Origin: Stieleria neptunia | Lineage (GTDB): Bacteria > Planctomycetota > Planctomycetia > Pirellulales > Pirellulaceae | NCBI RefSeq assembly: GCF_007754155.1 | Contig: NZ_CP037423.1 | Coordinates: 2,728,001-2,792,000 of the forward strand | Length of the DNA stretch: 64,000 nucleotides | Reading direction: 5' to 3' | Shown here: in pieces, positions 1-9,666 of the stretch | Numbering within the stretch: position 1 is the first letter of the stretch | Layout of the letters: each line of letters begins with the position of its first letter | Notes under the pieces: model-generated | Told to the model about the DNA's origin: nothing | Seen by the model: only the letters and a program-made list of their open reading frames with translations | Database searches by the model: none | Position numbers and translations under genes: made by a program

Positions 1-60
1 CGTGGGCAGAAAACGACGATGCAGCGGAAGCTTTTTTTCTGGCGGCGGTTCGTTGGACAT
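1..60 (-). CDS. tssM: Start of probable TssM (IcmF-like), partial
   Basis: An ATG at 60-58 on the minus strand opens a frame that runs off the left edge after 20 codons. It follows tssL by 36 bases on the same strand, and tssM is the usual next gene after tssK-tssL in T6SS clusters. The visible residues are a short Pro/Lys/Arg-rich stretch, as expected for a cytoplasmic lead before a first membrane segment. Nothing diagnostic of TssM is inside the window, so the name rests on gene order only. Confidence 0.4.
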   Translation of the reverse strand, partial: MSNEPPPEKKLPLHRRFLPT

Positions 61-96
61 GGTCACTATCGTTAGCGGTTACCGTGACGTCTGTCA

Positions 97-747
97 TCAG
101 GTTCGGAAAAAAGAAAGGGCCAGCAACCCGGCGAGAATGGTCGCCAACAGCCACGGCCAGACCAGCCGGGCGCGGGTCCAGTGCGGAACCGCCGGGACCA
201 GGTTCCGCTCGCACTCTTGACCCGCGGTCGCGTCATTCCAACGTTGTCGTGCCTGGCCGACGGCGTTGCCATATTCGCCGGCCCATGACGGCAGATCGAC
301 CGCCAGGCCGTGTTTGTCGATCAACATCCGATTCAATTTGGGGTCTCGATACAGACCACGAAACCCCAACATCACGCAGACATAAATCAGCTGCAACGCG
401 TCATCGGATCCGGCATTGAGCGCCGTCGTCGCGTTGACGTAGTACAAATCGTTGCAGCGACGGGTATTGAACAAACTCCATTCCAGCACGTTGTCGCGCC
501 ACCAGCTTTGGCCCGACCAGATGTGGGCGTCGACCAGCATTTCGTCGATCCACGTCACCAGCGCGTACTTGGCCAGTTCCCAATCTTCGGTGTGGCCGGA
601 AAGCCGACTGTCGGCCTGTTGCAGCAGCCCTTCTAACGTCCGCTTTTCCTCCGCCGGAGCGATCTCCACCCCTCCATCGATTCGCTCCATCAGAGAAAAC
701 GCGTGAATCAGGATCGGATCGACGGCGTCGGCAAATCTTGGCGTCAT
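97..747 (-). CDS. tssL: T6SS membrane-complex protein TssL (DotU family)
   Basis: A 216-residue DotU/TssL-type protein, an inner-membrane part of the T6SS trans-envelope complex that links TssM to the baseplate. The soluble helical domain fills most of the chain (hallmarks: FSLMERID near the start, ALVTWIDEML, VCVMLGFRGLYRD, and a Gly/Arg-rich region). One C-terminal membrane segment (about residues 194-213) precedes a short tail. No OmpA-type peptidoglycan-binding extension is present, so this is the short form. The start ATG lies 3 bases after the tssK stop, pointing to one tssK-tssL-(tssM) transcript. Confidence 0.9.
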   Translation of the reverse strand: MTPRFADAVDPILIHAFSLMERIDGGVEIAPAEEKRTLEGLLQQADSRLSGHTEDWELAKYALVTWIDEMLVDAHIWSGQSWWRDNVLEWSLFNTRRCNDLYYVNATTALNAGSDDALQLIYVCVMLGFRGLYRDPKLNRMLIDKHGLAVDLPSWAGEYGNAVGQARQRWNDATAGQECERNLVPAVPHWTRARLVWPWLLATILAGLLALSFFRT

Positions 748-750
748 GAC

Positions 751-2181
751 TTACGTGCGGATGGCGAAAAGGGCGAATCGAAGTCGGGCACGATTGCCGT
801 CGGGGGTCACGACATCCAAGTGTCGCGCACCGGTCAGTTCGTCATAGTTCCGCACCCGCATCGCAACCGATTGGGTGCGGCGAATCTCAGGCCAGGCCGG
901 TGATTCGTACTCGTCTTGGGAAACCTTGTAATACGTCCAGTACTGTCGCGAGGGTAGATCCGGAATCGTCGTCGAGACGATCTCGCGGCCCAGTCCGTTT
1001 TGACGGACATGAAAGAAATCCTCGACCTGGTCGGCGCTGGCGAACACCCAATACCATTCCGGTGAACGCTCCAGCAGCTCGCGCAAGTTCGACTCGCTCG
1101 CGCCCCCGCGTTCGACGCCCAGGTACCATTCCCAATCGGGGTCGAACCATTCCGGGCCCAGTTGGGCCTGCATCGTCGATCCATAGCCCTCGAAGTTGGC
1201 ACGCAGGTATTCGTCGAACTGCGTGGCGTACAAAATGCCCAGGATCTTTTCGCGGATGTCGGCAAAGATGAAACCCAGGTTGTCGTGATCGTACGGCTCC
1301 ACTTCGATGGCGCGTCGCTCGGGGCCGAAGATCGACAACCGACCCAGGATCCGGGCCAATTCCATGTAGGCGTCGAACGGGTGCACGCCCAGGGCCGGGC
1401 CCATCACGTCCAGCGTGCTGTACGCTTCATTCAAACGATCCAGCATCGACACGCGACCCGAATCGGCCGGTTCCAGGCTGTGACGCCCGACACTCAATTG
1501 GCGAACCGGTTCGCTGAGCGTGTCCATGTTGCCGCTCAACACGTCGCGGATCCCCTGCACGTAATGGCGACGCAGGTAGGGCCAGGAGTGCGTTGCCAGG
1601 ATCGGCGGGATGTAGTTGTCGTCAATCACCGGCTGGACTTCACGTTCGCTGGCGCTGCGGACCCGCGCGATCGGCAGCACTTCGTAACCCGCCGTGTCGC
1701 TGCCGACGATCAATCGCAAATTCAGCCGGCGAAACTCAATCGGTTGGCCGCTGTCTTGACCGTTTTCGTCCGGGACGGTGGATTGGGTCCGCGTGAAACG
1801 CGCGAATCCGTTGGTGGAATCGCCGCTGACGTTCTCGCCGCCCAGGTTCAGCTTGGGGACGCCGATGTAGATCATCAACGACGTTTCGGACTCGGTCGCC
1901 GATTGGGCTTCGAACGCCGCCTTCAGATCCACCTCGAGTTCTTGGCCGCTGTCCAATCGGATCAACGTGCCGTCCCGCAAGCGGGCGTCCAGCTCTTCGA
2001 CGCGAAAATGACCGCTGGCCAGTGCGTCTTTGCTGTACTGAAACGCGTGCAGACCATAGCCATACGGATGATCCCAGCTTTCGGACGTGTGCGACAGTTC
2101 CAACCAGTGTCGGTCGGCTGCCTGTAGATGGTGGGGCCGTACAAACAGCCCTTGATACCAGTGCACGCGTGGATTCTTCAT
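751..2181 (-). CDS. tssK: T6SS baseplate protein TssK
   Basis: TssK is the trimeric baseplate adaptor that joins the TssF/G wedge to the TssL/M membrane complex. The N-terminal signature, with HWYQGLFVRPHHLQ near residue 6, is characteristic. I chose the ATG at 2181 (476 residues) rather than the longer open frame from 2310, because the family begins a few residues before this motif and an AGAGG-like site lies about 13 bases upstream. The frame upstream of it is unlikely to be translated. The tssL start lies 3 bases past its stop. Confidence 0.92.
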   Translation of the reverse strand: MKNPRVHWYQGLFVRPHHLQAADRHWLELSHTSESWDHPYGYGLHAFQYSKDALASGHFRVEELDARLRDGTLIRLDSGQELEVDLKAAFEAQSATESETSLMIYIGVPKLNLGGENVSGDSTNGFARFTRTQSTVPDENGQDSGQPIEFRRLNLRLIVGSDTAGYEVLPIARVRSASEREVQPVIDDNYIPPILATHSWPYLRRHYVQGIRDVLSGNMDTLSEPVRQLSVGRHSLEPADSGRVSMLDRLNEAYSTLDVMGPALGVHPFDAYMELARILGRLSIFGPERRAIEVEPYDHDNLGFIFADIREKILGILYATQFDEYLRANFEGYGSTMQAQLGPEWFDPDWEWYLGVERGGASESNLRELLERSPEWYWVFASADQVEDFFHVRQNGLGREIVSTTIPDLPSRQYWTYYKVSQDEYESPAWPEIRRTQSVAMRVRNYDELTGARHLDVVTPDGNRARLRFALFAIRT

Positions 2182-2643
2182 ACGTCGGTAACGCCTCTGT
2201 AATTCATCAAGTCGACCCCTCGTGTGAGACTCAGGCCCATTATGCGCCTCCGCTGATGGATCGCCTACAGCAGTCGTCGCAAAGTCATTCCGTCCAACAA
2301 CACCTGGCAAACCGGACCCGGCATTCAGCGTTTCCGCCGTGAAACTGCAGAATTCCCGTCACGGACGTGCCCATCACGCAAGTGATTGCGTGTTCCCGAC
2401 CGGCCCGTCATCGGCATCCTCCGTGCCCGACGTCCGTTCCCACCGTCCAATCGGGCAGGAAATCAAGCGGCCGTTCAGTAATAACCGACAAATCTTACCC
2501 AATTCTCATGACCGTAAAGATCCGAACGTCCGATAAATCGACAGAGACCGACCGACTACGACCGTCGTGGCGACGCATTCGCACCACGTCGGCCAGGCTG
2601 AGGTTGATTGCCCACGATTCCTCCAGAGACACTCACCATTTCA
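2182..2643. other. Divergent intergenic region between tssK and the outer-membrane-like gene
   Basis: About 460 bases separating the minus-strand tssKL(M) unit from the plus-strand gene at 2644. Both promoters should lie here. I see no convincing small gene, no sigma-54 (-24/-12) element I would defend, and no strong repeat. Confidence 0.5.
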
Positions 2644-4290
2644 GTGACGAATCCTCTGCAAGTCCCACTACGACTGCTGATCTGGCTGCTGCTCGGATGC
2701 GCCCTCGGGGCAGTCCGACCAGCGGACGCTCAGTACCCGTCACCGGAGGCCGGCCGGAGCTCCACTGCGCTGTCTTCAACCGACCCCGACGCCCCGTTTT
2801 CGTGGAGCATCGACGAGCCGGAGCCGATCGAAGGCCTGCTGCTGCCGGAGCTGTTGTCGGTTCCGGTCACCGTGGGCACGATGCCTGCGACGCTCAACGC
2901 CACGCCGCAGTCGCATGGTCACGCACCGCATTCGCTCGCTCCCTCGCCGGCCGCAACGGTGCCATCGCCGCACGTTCGAATGGCCTCGTCCGATCCCCTC
3001 AGCGATCTGCCGGCGGTCGAGGGCCAACCCGCGGTCGTGCTGGCACAATCGGACACGGCGCTGCCGCCGCCCGATCGTGGCGCAATCGCCCAGGACGTCC
3101 CCCAGCGAAATCCGCTCCCCAGCCCCGACGCGGCGCGGCCCCGGATCTTGTTTCAGCCGGCCGTCCCCAGTTGGGATCCTGCCGCCGGCACGATCTTGAG
3201 ACCGACCGTTCATCTGGCCGATGATCCCGCCGCCGAAATCCTGCCGACGCCCAATGCGATCGCAACGGAGTTGGTTCCGTCGACACTTTCGGGGCAAGGC
3301 GACCGAATCGCGATCGCCGAAGATCTCCAGCCCGACCCCGTTTGGGTCCCTTCCGCGGCCGGTGACCGTTTCGAAACGTTCCGCAATCGACGGCGAAAAC
3401 CTTTGGCAAAGATGTTTGAACGCGCCGCCAGGGCGATGCGCAGCCAAGCCGGACGTGATGTCGGTGTCGGCGTCGAGCGGTTGCCGTTTGCCTTGTTCGA
3501 AATCGATGCCTCGCAACCGTCCAACAACTTTCGCCTTCGCTTCGAGTCGGCACGCGACTGGGAATTCGCCGATCGCGTGGAATACTTTTGGTCGCGAATC
3601 GGCAAGAAAGGGCCCGAGTTTGCCAACCCGCTGGCGTTTGAACCCTCGGTCGATTACCAGGACATTCGCTTGTCCTTCGAAGTCGGCGGCAGCAAGTTTT
3701 CCGCCACCACCGAATTGCCGTTGCGTTTCATCGACCCCACTAATCTGAGCAATACAGGTGGGATGGGGGATATGGCAATCACGACCAAAACGGTGATGAT
3801 CGACGGGGATTCACTGCAGCTGACCCAGGTCTTGCGGAACCAGCTGTCGACGGGGTCGGCCAAGCGTGGGCTGGGCAACGGACACGTCTCGATGGAGCCG
3901 GGGTTTGTCGCAAGTTATAAGTGGAGTGATCGAACGCTGATTCATAACGAACTGAAATTATGGTTTCCGATCGGCGGGGAACCGGGGTTTTCGGGGCCGG
4001 TGTTGAGATACGGCATGGGTTTTGCGAACGTTCTCTATGATAGCGACACGTTTGCAATTCTTCCCACGTTTGAGCTTGTCGGATGGTCCATTTTGACGGG
4101 GCAGAAATCGGTCGGCCTGCCCAATCCCCAAAGCATCGACGGCGAAAATATTATTAATCTTTATCCCGGATTGCGGATCGTGCGTGACAACGGACGACTG
4201 TTTGAACTGGGAATCAACGGCGGGTTCAGCGTGACCGAGCGCCATTGGTATCGCAGCGTCTTGCGGCTGGATCTGCGCTGGACGTTCTAA
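2644..4290 (+). CDS. Secreted, probable outer-membrane beta-barrel protein of unknown role
   Basis: Unknown function. The GTG at 2644 gives a good signal peptide (short N-region, a Leu/Trp-rich core, then an ADA|Q-type cleavage site). A TTG at 2608 is also in frame and would add 12 residues. Roughly residues 35-245 are Pro/Ala-rich and low in complexity. From about residue 285 the chain alternates polar and hydrophobic residues in strand-like blocks and ends in RWTF, a terminal aromatic residue typical of outer-membrane barrels. It sits between tssK and tssA, so it may serve secretion or be a neighbour only. An alternative view is a transporter-like barrel with a periplasmic disordered spacer. 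Confidence 0.6.
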   Translation: MTNPLQVPLRLLIWLLLGCALGAVRPADAQYPSPEAGRSSTALSSTDPDAPFSWSIDEPEPIEGLLLPELLSVPVTVGTMPATLNATPQSHGHAPHSLAPSPAATVPSPHVRMASSDPLSDLPAVEGQPAVVLAQSDTALPPPDRGAIAQDVPQRNPLPSPDAARPRILFQPAVPSWDPAAGTILRPTVHLADDPAAEILPTPNAIATELVPSTLSGQGDRIAIAEDLQPDPVWVPSAAGDRFETFRNRRRKPLAKMFERAARAMRSQAGRDVGVGVERLPFALFEIDASQPSNNFRLRFESARDWEFADRVEYFWSRIGKKGPEFANPLAFEPSVDYQDIRLSFEVGGSKFSATTELPLRFIDPTNLSNTGGMGDMAITTKTVMIDGDSLQLTQVLRNQLSTGSAKRGLGNGHVSMEPGFVASYKWSDRTLIHNELKLWFPIGGEPGFSGPVLRYGMGFANVLYDSDTFAILPTFELVGWSILTGQKSVGLPNPQSIDGENIINLYPGLRIVRDNGRLFELGINGGFSVTERHWYRSVLRLDLRWTF

Positions 4291-4718
4291 GCACCGCACG
4301 GAAAACACGTGTCGGATCTTGCGATATAGGAGAGGCTTCCCGGGATGATTGTCCGGGTGCGACTCAAGCCCGTGGCACAAGTTCGCCGAAACAAGAGCTT
4401 CGCAGGCTGTCGGTTTGATCACGATGAGCACGGCCTTGCAATATTTTTTTCACCACGCCGCACACTGACGACTGTAGGAATTGTATCTTGAACGGTATCA
4501 CCGGAGTTTTCCTTCCATCCAACCGAGATGGGGTAAATCGTGACTGCCAATCTTCCAGGTCGACCACCACATCGTTATCGATGTCTTAGGTTTCCCAAGT
4601 CCGACGCTCGACGCATTAAGCGATTGAGACACTCTAGCGACGTGGCGGCGTCGTTTCGCACCCACCCCGGTGCCATCCTACCTTCATCCAAGTCGCTCTC
4701 CGGGAAGTTGTAAGCCAG
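4291..4718. other. Intergenic leader upstream of tssA
   Basis: About 430 bases with no supportable gene. It is locally AT-richer than its surroundings (including a poly-T run near 4444), which would suit a promoter for the tssA-to-tssH run. A GGGAAG sequence lies about 14 bases before the tssA ATG. Confidence 0.4.
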
Positions 4719-5864
4719 ATGGATCTAACGGATCTCGAAACATTACTTGCGCCGATCTCCGACGACGAACCCTGTGGTCCGGACTTGGAATATGATGCCG
4801 AGTTCGGCGAGATGGACAGGGCGGCACAGAGCACGGCCGAACAGCAGTACGGCGACACCGTCGTCGCCGCCGAGCCGCCCGACTGGAAAGATGTCAAGAA
4901 GCGGGCCGAAGCGCTGCTGTCACGCACCAAGGACATGCGGGTCGTTGCGTTCCTGGCACGTGCCACGCTCAACCAGGACGGCGTGATCGGTTTTTCCCAC
5001 GCGTTGCAGCTGCTACGCAGCTATCTGGAAACGTTTTGGGACACCGTCCATCCCGAATTGGACCACGAAGACAACGACGACCCGACGTACCGCACGAACA
5101 CGTTGATCACGTTCTGCGACGAACAGGGCATCATGAAGGACCTGCGTGACGCGCCGCTGGTCGCATCGCGTACGGTTGGCCGCTTCTCGCTTCGCGACGT
5201 CGAACATGCCCGCGACGCAGAAGATAAACCGGCCTCGGACGACGAATCCGGCTCCAGCCGTCCCTCGCTCGGCGTGATCGATGCGGCGTTCAGTGATGTC
5301 GACGTGGAATCGATCCAGGCGACCGAAGAAGCGCTCCGTCTTTCGGTCGAGCACATCGACGCCATTGAAAAATTTGTCACCGAGCAGGTCGGCGTCACTT
5401 CCGCCGTCAGTCTCGCTCCGCCTCGGTTGTTACTCGAAGAGATGCACAAGTTTGTGGTCTCGCAACTCGAGCGACGGGGTGTCTTTGCCGACCAACCCGC
5501 AGGGGACGGTGAAGGCGAAGCGGACGGTGACGGCAGCGGCGAAGCGGCTGCCTCGGGCGATCTGTCCGCAGCGGCCGCGGCACAGGGGTATCGCGTCAAC
5601 GGCAAAATCACGTCACGCAAAGACGCCATCAAGGCGTTGGATGACGTTTGTGATTTCTATGAAGAAAACGAGCCCTCCAGTCCGTTGCCGCTTTTGATTC
5701 GCCGCGCCCAACGACTCGCCTCCAAGAGTTTCTTGGACATCCTACGCGACCTGGCCCCCGACGCCGTCTCGCAGGCCGAGGCGCTCGGCGGAAACAAACC
5801 GGATCTTTCCCAGACGAGCGGCGAACCCGAAGAACCGGCCGCAGACAATTCATCAACTTGGTGA
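4719..5864 (+). CDS. tssA: T6SS TssA (ImpA N-terminal domain) protein
   Basis: A 381-residue TssA-type protein, which caps or primes the growing sheath and tube on the baseplate. The ImpA-N domain occupies about residues 5-130: acidic start with a PCGPDLEYD motif, then WKDVKKRAEALLS and a WDTVHPELD region. A Gly/Ala/Asp-rich linker (about 262-290) precedes a helical C-terminal part with a RAQRLASKSFLDILRDLAPDA motif, common in TssA proteins that end in this short conserved region. It is the first gene of the plus-strand run and is followed after 59 bases by tssB. Confidence 0.9.
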   Translation: MDLTDLETLLAPISDDEPCGPDLEYDAEFGEMDRAAQSTAEQQYGDTVVAAEPPDWKDVKKRAEALLSRTKDMRVVAFLARATLNQDGVIGFSHALQLLRSYLETFWDTVHPELDHEDNDDPTYRTNTLITFCDEQGIMKDLRDAPLVASRTVGRFSLRDVEHARDAEDKPASDDESGSSRPSLGVIDAAFSDVDVESIQATEEALRLSVEHIDAIEKFVTEQVGVTSAVSLAPPRLLLEEMHKFVVSQLERRGVFADQPAGDGEGEADGDGSGEAAASGDLSAAAAAQGYRVNGKITSRKDAIKALDDVCDFYEENEPSSPLPLLIRRAQRLASKSFLDILRDLAPDAVSQAEALGGNKPDLSQTSGEPEEPAADNSSTW

Positions 5865-5923
5865 CCCCACAATTTCAACAGCGGCGGCAAGTGATCGCCC
5901 GAATTTTTCCGCAGGAGTAACAG

Positions 5924-6454
5924 ATGGCTAAAGCTAGCGCTCAAAAATTTATTGCGAGGAATCGAGCTCCTCGCGTGCAAATCGAATACGACGTGGAAGT
6001 CTACGGTGCCGAAAAGAAGGTTCAGCTTCCCTTCGTGATGGGTGTGCTGGCCGATCTGTCGGGAAAGCCTGAAGAACCGCTCGCACCGGTCGCTGACCGC
6101 AAGGCGCTTGAGATCGACGTGGATAACTTCGATGAACGAATGAAGTCCATGAAACCTCGCGCCGCATTCCAGGTGCCCAACACGTTGACCGGCGAAGGCA
6201 ACATGGCCGTCGACCTGACGTTCGAAAGCATGGATGACTTTTCGCCCGCGGCCATCGCCCGCAAAGTCGATTCGCTCAGCAAACTGTTGCAAGCCCGCGA
6301 GCAGCTCTCCAACCTGCTGACCTACATGGACGGCAAAGACGGTGCCGAAGCCTTGCTCGCCAAGGCCCTGAAAGATCCCGCATTGCTGCAATCACTCTCC
6401 GCCGCTCCGAAAGCGGACGGCGACGACGCTGAAACACCCGCCAACGAGGAGTAA
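5924..6454 (+). CDS. tssB: T6SS contractile sheath small subunit TssB (VipA)
   Basis: 176 residues, the usual size. TssB pairs with TssC to form the contractile sheath around the Hcp tube. Visible hallmarks are the N-terminal RNRAPRVQIEYDVE, the LPFVMGVLADLSG strand, the DVDNFDERM helix and the C-terminal LLQAREQLSNLLTYMDGK region. A GCAGGAG site lies about 7 bases before the ATG. It is followed after 6 bases by tssC, so the two are cotranscribed and probably translationally linked. Confidence 0.95.
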   Translation: MAKASAQKFIARNRAPRVQIEYDVEVYGAEKKVQLPFVMGVLADLSGKPEEPLAPVADRKALEIDVDNFDERMKSMKPRAAFQVPNTLTGEGNMAVDLTFESMDDFSPAAIARKVDSLSKLLQAREQLSNLLTYMDGKDGAEALLAKALKDPALLQSLSAAPKADGDDAETPANEE

Positions 6455-6460
6455 TTCATA

Positions 6461-7957
6461 ATGAGTACCGACGAAGCCGCATCCGCTGGACAGGCCGAGG
6501 GCGCAACCCTCGAAGCAAGTGAGTTCTCTTCGCTGTTGCAGAAGGAATTCCGTCCCAAATCCGACCAAGCCAAAGAAGCGGTCGAAACCGCCGTCCAAAC
6601 GCTCGCCGAACAGGCTCTCTCGCAGACATCTCTGATCTCCGACGACGTGCTGGCATCGGTCGAAGCGATCATCGCCCAGATCGATTCCAAGCTCAGCGAG
6701 CAGATCAACCTGATCCTCCACAACGACGACTTCCAAAAGCTGGAAGGTGCGTGGCGTGGATTGCATCACTTGGTCAATAACACCGAGACCGACGAGATGC
6801 TCAAGATTCGAGTGATGAACATCTCGAAGAAAGAGCTGCACAAGACGGTCAAGAAGTTCAAAGGCACCGCCTGGGACCAAAGTCCGATCTTCAAGAAGAT
6901 GTACGAAGAAGAGTACGGTCAGTTCGGCGGCGAGCCCTACGGCTGCCTGGTCGGTGACTACCACTTCGACCACAGCCCGCCGGATGTCGAATTGCTCGGC
7001 GAAATGGCTCAAATCTCGGCCGCTTGTCACTCGCCCTTCATCGCCGGCGTCTCGCCGACCGTGATGCAAATGGACAGTTGGCAAGAACTGACCAATCCCC
7101 GTGACTTGACCAAAATCTTCCAGACGCCGGAATACGCTGCTTGGCGTTCCTTGCGTGAATCGGACGATTCCAAGTACATCGGGTTGGCGATGCCACGCTT
7201 CCTGTCGCGGTTGCCCTACGGCGCGGCTTCGGACCCCGTCGATGAATTCGCCTTCGAAGAAGACACCGATGCGGCCAACAGCGAAAACTATTGCTGGGCC
7301 AATGCCGCCTATGCGATGGCCACCAACATCACCCGTTCCTTCAAGATGTACGGTTGGTGTTCGCGGATTCGTGGGATCGAATCCGGCGGTGCGGTCGAAG
7401 GGCTGCCCTGCCACACCTTCCCGACCGATGACGGTGGCGTCGACATGAAATGTCCGACCGAAATCGCCATCAGCGATCGCCGTGAAGCGGAACTGGCGAA
7501 GAACGGCTTCATGCCCTTGATTCACAAAAAGAATTCCGACTTCGCCGCCTTCATCGGTGCCCAGTCGTTGAATCAACCGGCCGAATACGACGATCCCGAT
7601 GCGACCGCCAATGCCAACCTGGGCGCCCGACTGCCCTACCTGTTTGCGACCTGTCGGTTCGCGCACTACCTGAAGTGCATCGTGCGTGACAAGATCGGCA
7701 GCTTCAAAGAACGCAAGGACATGCAGCGTTGGTTGCAAGATTGGATCAACCAGTATGTCGACGGAAACCCGGGGACATCCAGCGAAGACACCAAAGCTCG
7801 TAAACCTTTGGCAGCCGCCGAAGTGGTGATCGAAGAGGTCGAAGGGAATCCCGGGTATTACACGTCCAAATTCTTCTTGCGTCCACATTACCAATTGGAG
7901 GGGCTTTCGGTTTCACTGCGTCTCGTCTCGAAACTTCCTTCGGCCAAGGGTGGCTGA
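6461..7957 (+). CDS. tssC: T6SS contractile sheath large subunit TssC (VipB)
   Basis: 498 residues, full length. It forms the sheath with TssB and carries the C-terminal strand and helices that ClpV disassembles. Clear family motifs are KLEGAWRGLHHLVNNTE (about residue 93), CLVGDYHFDHSP, a LTKIFQTPEYAAWRSLRES region, PRFLSRLPYGA and, near the end, the EGNPGYYTSKFFLRPHYQLEG block. A GAGGAG ribosome site overlaps the end of tssB. A second, divergent sheath-like paralogue lies at 22380-23915. Confidence 0.97.
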   Translation: MSTDEAASAGQAEGATLEASEFSSLLQKEFRPKSDQAKEAVETAVQTLAEQALSQTSLISDDVLASVEAIIAQIDSKLSEQINLILHNDDFQKLEGAWRGLHHLVNNTETDEMLKIRVMNISKKELHKTVKKFKGTAWDQSPIFKKMYEEEYGQFGGEPYGCLVGDYHFDHSPPDVELLGEMAQISAACHSPFIAGVSPTVMQMDSWQELTNPRDLTKIFQTPEYAAWRSLRESDDSKYIGLAMPRFLSRLPYGAASDPVDEFAFEEDTDAANSENYCWANAAYAMATNITRSFKMYGWCSRIRGIESGGAVEGLPCHTFPTDDGGVDMKCPTEIAISDRREAELAKNGFMPLIHKKNSDFAAFIGAQSLNQPAEYDDPDATANANLGARLPYLFATCRFAHYLKCIVRDKIGSFKERKDMQRWLQDWINQYVDGNPGTSSEDTKARKPLAAAEVVIEEVEGNPGYYTSKFFLRPHYQLEGLSVSLRLVSKLPSAKGG

Positions 7958-8057
7958 TCGATAGCTCCGTGGCGTGTAGACTTTCGCACGTCGCGAAGCG
8001 GTAGACTTTGCGACGTTTTATTCATTGACTGGCACTCGACTGCAAAAGGGAATCACT

Positions 8058-8543
8058 ATGGCTGTAGACATGTTTCTGGACATCACCGGTGAGATTCAAG
8101 GAGAATCTCAAGACAAAACCCACAAGGACGAGATCGACGTTCTCGCCTGGAGTTGGGGGATGTCGCAATCCGGCTCGTTTCACGCCGGTGGTGGTGGCGG
8201 TTCCGGTAAAGCGAGCTTCCAAGACATCAGCGTGACCAAGTGGCTCGACTCGTCGTCGCCGATTTTGATGGTGTACTGTGCAAACGGTGATCACTTCACC
8301 AACGCCAAGTTGACCGTTCGGAAAGCCGGCAAGACGCCGCTGGAATACTTGATCGTTCACATGAAGGATGTTCTGGTGACCTCGGTCCAGACCGGTGGTT
8401 CCGGCGGTGAAGACCGACTGACCGAAAACGTCTCGTTGAACTTTCGCGAAGTGAAGGTCGAGTACAAAGCTCAGAAGGCTGACGGATCGGCAGACGCGGC
8501 GAAAGAGTTCAAATGGAATATCGCCGAAAACGCCGCCTCCTGA
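8058..8543 (+). CDS. hcp: T6SS inner-tube protein Hcp (TssD)
   Basis: 161 residues. Hcp hexamers stack into the tube that is expelled with effectors. The start at 8058 (MAVDMFLDI) matches the family start and has AAGGGA about 8 bases upstream; the frame is open from 8025 but lacks support there. Family motifs are the GEIQGES, the DVLAWSWGMSQSG strand, and the VYCANGDHF and LENVSLNF-like strands. A Gly-rich loop (residues about 45-50) follows HAG. It has its own gap on both sides, fitting separate high-level expression. Confidence 0.95.
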   Translation: MAVDMFLDITGEIQGESQDKTHKDEIDVLAWSWGMSQSGSFHAGGGGGSGKASFQDISVTKWLDSSSPILMVYCANGDHFTNAKLTVRKAGKTPLEYLIVHMKDVLVTSVQTGGSGGEDRLTENVSLNFREVKVEYKAQKADGSADAAKEFKWNIAENAAS

Positions 8544-8571
8544 TCGGCTGATTGCGTTGGATTGATCCAAA

Positions 8572-8602
8572 CGGGTGAGCCTGTCTCTTGCACGCTCGCC
8601 CG
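8572..8602 (+). terminator. Hairpin after hcp, possible attenuator
   Basis: CGGGTGAGC and GCTCGCCCG can pair as a 9-bp stem (one G-U) with a 13-base loop, 28 bases after the hcp stop. There is no T-run, so an intrinsic terminator is doubtful. It could stabilise the hcp 3' end or partly separate hcp from tagJ. Confidence 0.25.
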
Positions 8603-8779
8603 AAGGGTCGATCCTCCAGCCATGAGGTTTCTTGCCCGGTCGCGGTTTCCGATCGCGCCTCCGGGGCAGGCCTCCTGACATTTCGAGCGCTGAGTCTCTC
8701 GGCGCCGTTTTTCCTACACTCGATTGCCGTCGCCGTTGGACCGTTTGACGTCGGCGTCTCTCCTATTGGATCGCCTCAA

Positions 8780-9661
8780 ATGCTCGCCGAAGGATACCTC
8801 CGCGATGGCAAATTGGATGAAGCCTTCGCCGAACTCAAAAAGGCCGTCCAACAAGACCCGGCCAACGAAAAATACCGGGTCTTTTTGTTCCAAATGCTGA
8901 CCGTGCTCGGCAAGTGGGACAGTGCGCTCAGCCAACTCGAGATCGCGGGCGAATTGGACGCCGGAAACCTGGCGATGGTGCAAGCCTACCGCGAAGCCAT
9001 CAAGTGCGAAAAAACACGCGCCCGCGTCTTCGCCGGCCAGACCTCGCCGATGATCTTCGGCGAACCCGATCGCTGGTTGGCCTTGATGATCGAAGCGCTC
9101 AAACTGGCCGCCAACGGGCAACACGCCAAAGCCGAGTCGCTCCGCGCCGAGGCGTTTGAATCCGCCCCCACCACCGCCGGGACCCTCGAACTGACCGGCG
9201 ATCATCGCCACCAGTTCGATTGGATCGCCGACGCCGATCCGAGGCTGGGCCCCGTGCTCGAAGGCCTGCTCAACGGACAGTATTACTGGATCCCGTTCCA
9301 CCGCATCGCACACATCGAAATCGAAGCACCCTCGGACCTGCGCGATTTTGTTTGGACCCCCGTGCATTTCACCTGGGCCAACGGCGGAGAATCCTTTGGC
9401 ATGATTCCGACCCGCTATTGCGGGTCCGAATCGATCGACGATCCCCTGGTCCGACTCTCCCGTAAAACCGACTGGCAGCCCGTCGCGGACGCCGACAGTG
9501 AGCTTGCGATCGGGATCGGGCAACGCATGCTCGCCACCGATGCCGATGAGTACGCGTTGCTGGACGTGCGGAAAATCACCTTGAACGTGGAACTGGAATC
9601 CGACGAGCAGGCTGAATCTGACGAGGACCAATCAAGCGACGTTCCAAGTGGTGATGACTGA
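8780..9661 (+). CDS. tagJ: T6SS accessory protein TagJ (ImpE/HsiE1 family)
   Basis: 293 residues from the ATG at 8780. ImpE-type proteins bind the TssB N-terminus and help ClpV handle the sheath in some systems. The start region (LAEGYLRDGKLDEAFAELKKAV, TPR-like) and the KYRVFLFQMLTVLGKWDSALSQL stretch are typical, as is the HFTWANGGESFGMIPTRY block about residues 195-215. The frame extends up to a TTG at 8588, but that lead has no family likeness. An acidic tail ends the chain, and tssE follows after 5 bases. Confidence 0.9.
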   Translation: MLAEGYLRDGKLDEAFAELKKAVQQDPANEKYRVFLFQMLTVLGKWDSALSQLEIAGELDAGNLAMVQAYREAIKCEKTRARVFAGQTSPMIFGEPDRWLALMIEALKLAANGQHAKAESLRAEAFESAPTTAGTLELTGDHRHQFDWIADADPRLGPVLEGLLNGQYYWIPFHRIAHIEIEAPSDLRDFVWTPVHFTWANGGESFGMIPTRYCGSESIDDPLVRLSRKTDWQPVADADSELAIGIGQRMLATDADEYALLDVRKITLNVELESDEQAESDEDQSSDVPSGDD

Positions 9662-9666
9662 GCACC

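Noticed and set aside
6392..7894. 500-codon minus-strand frame
   Set aside because: Lies wholly over tssC and tssB; a shadow of their codon usage.
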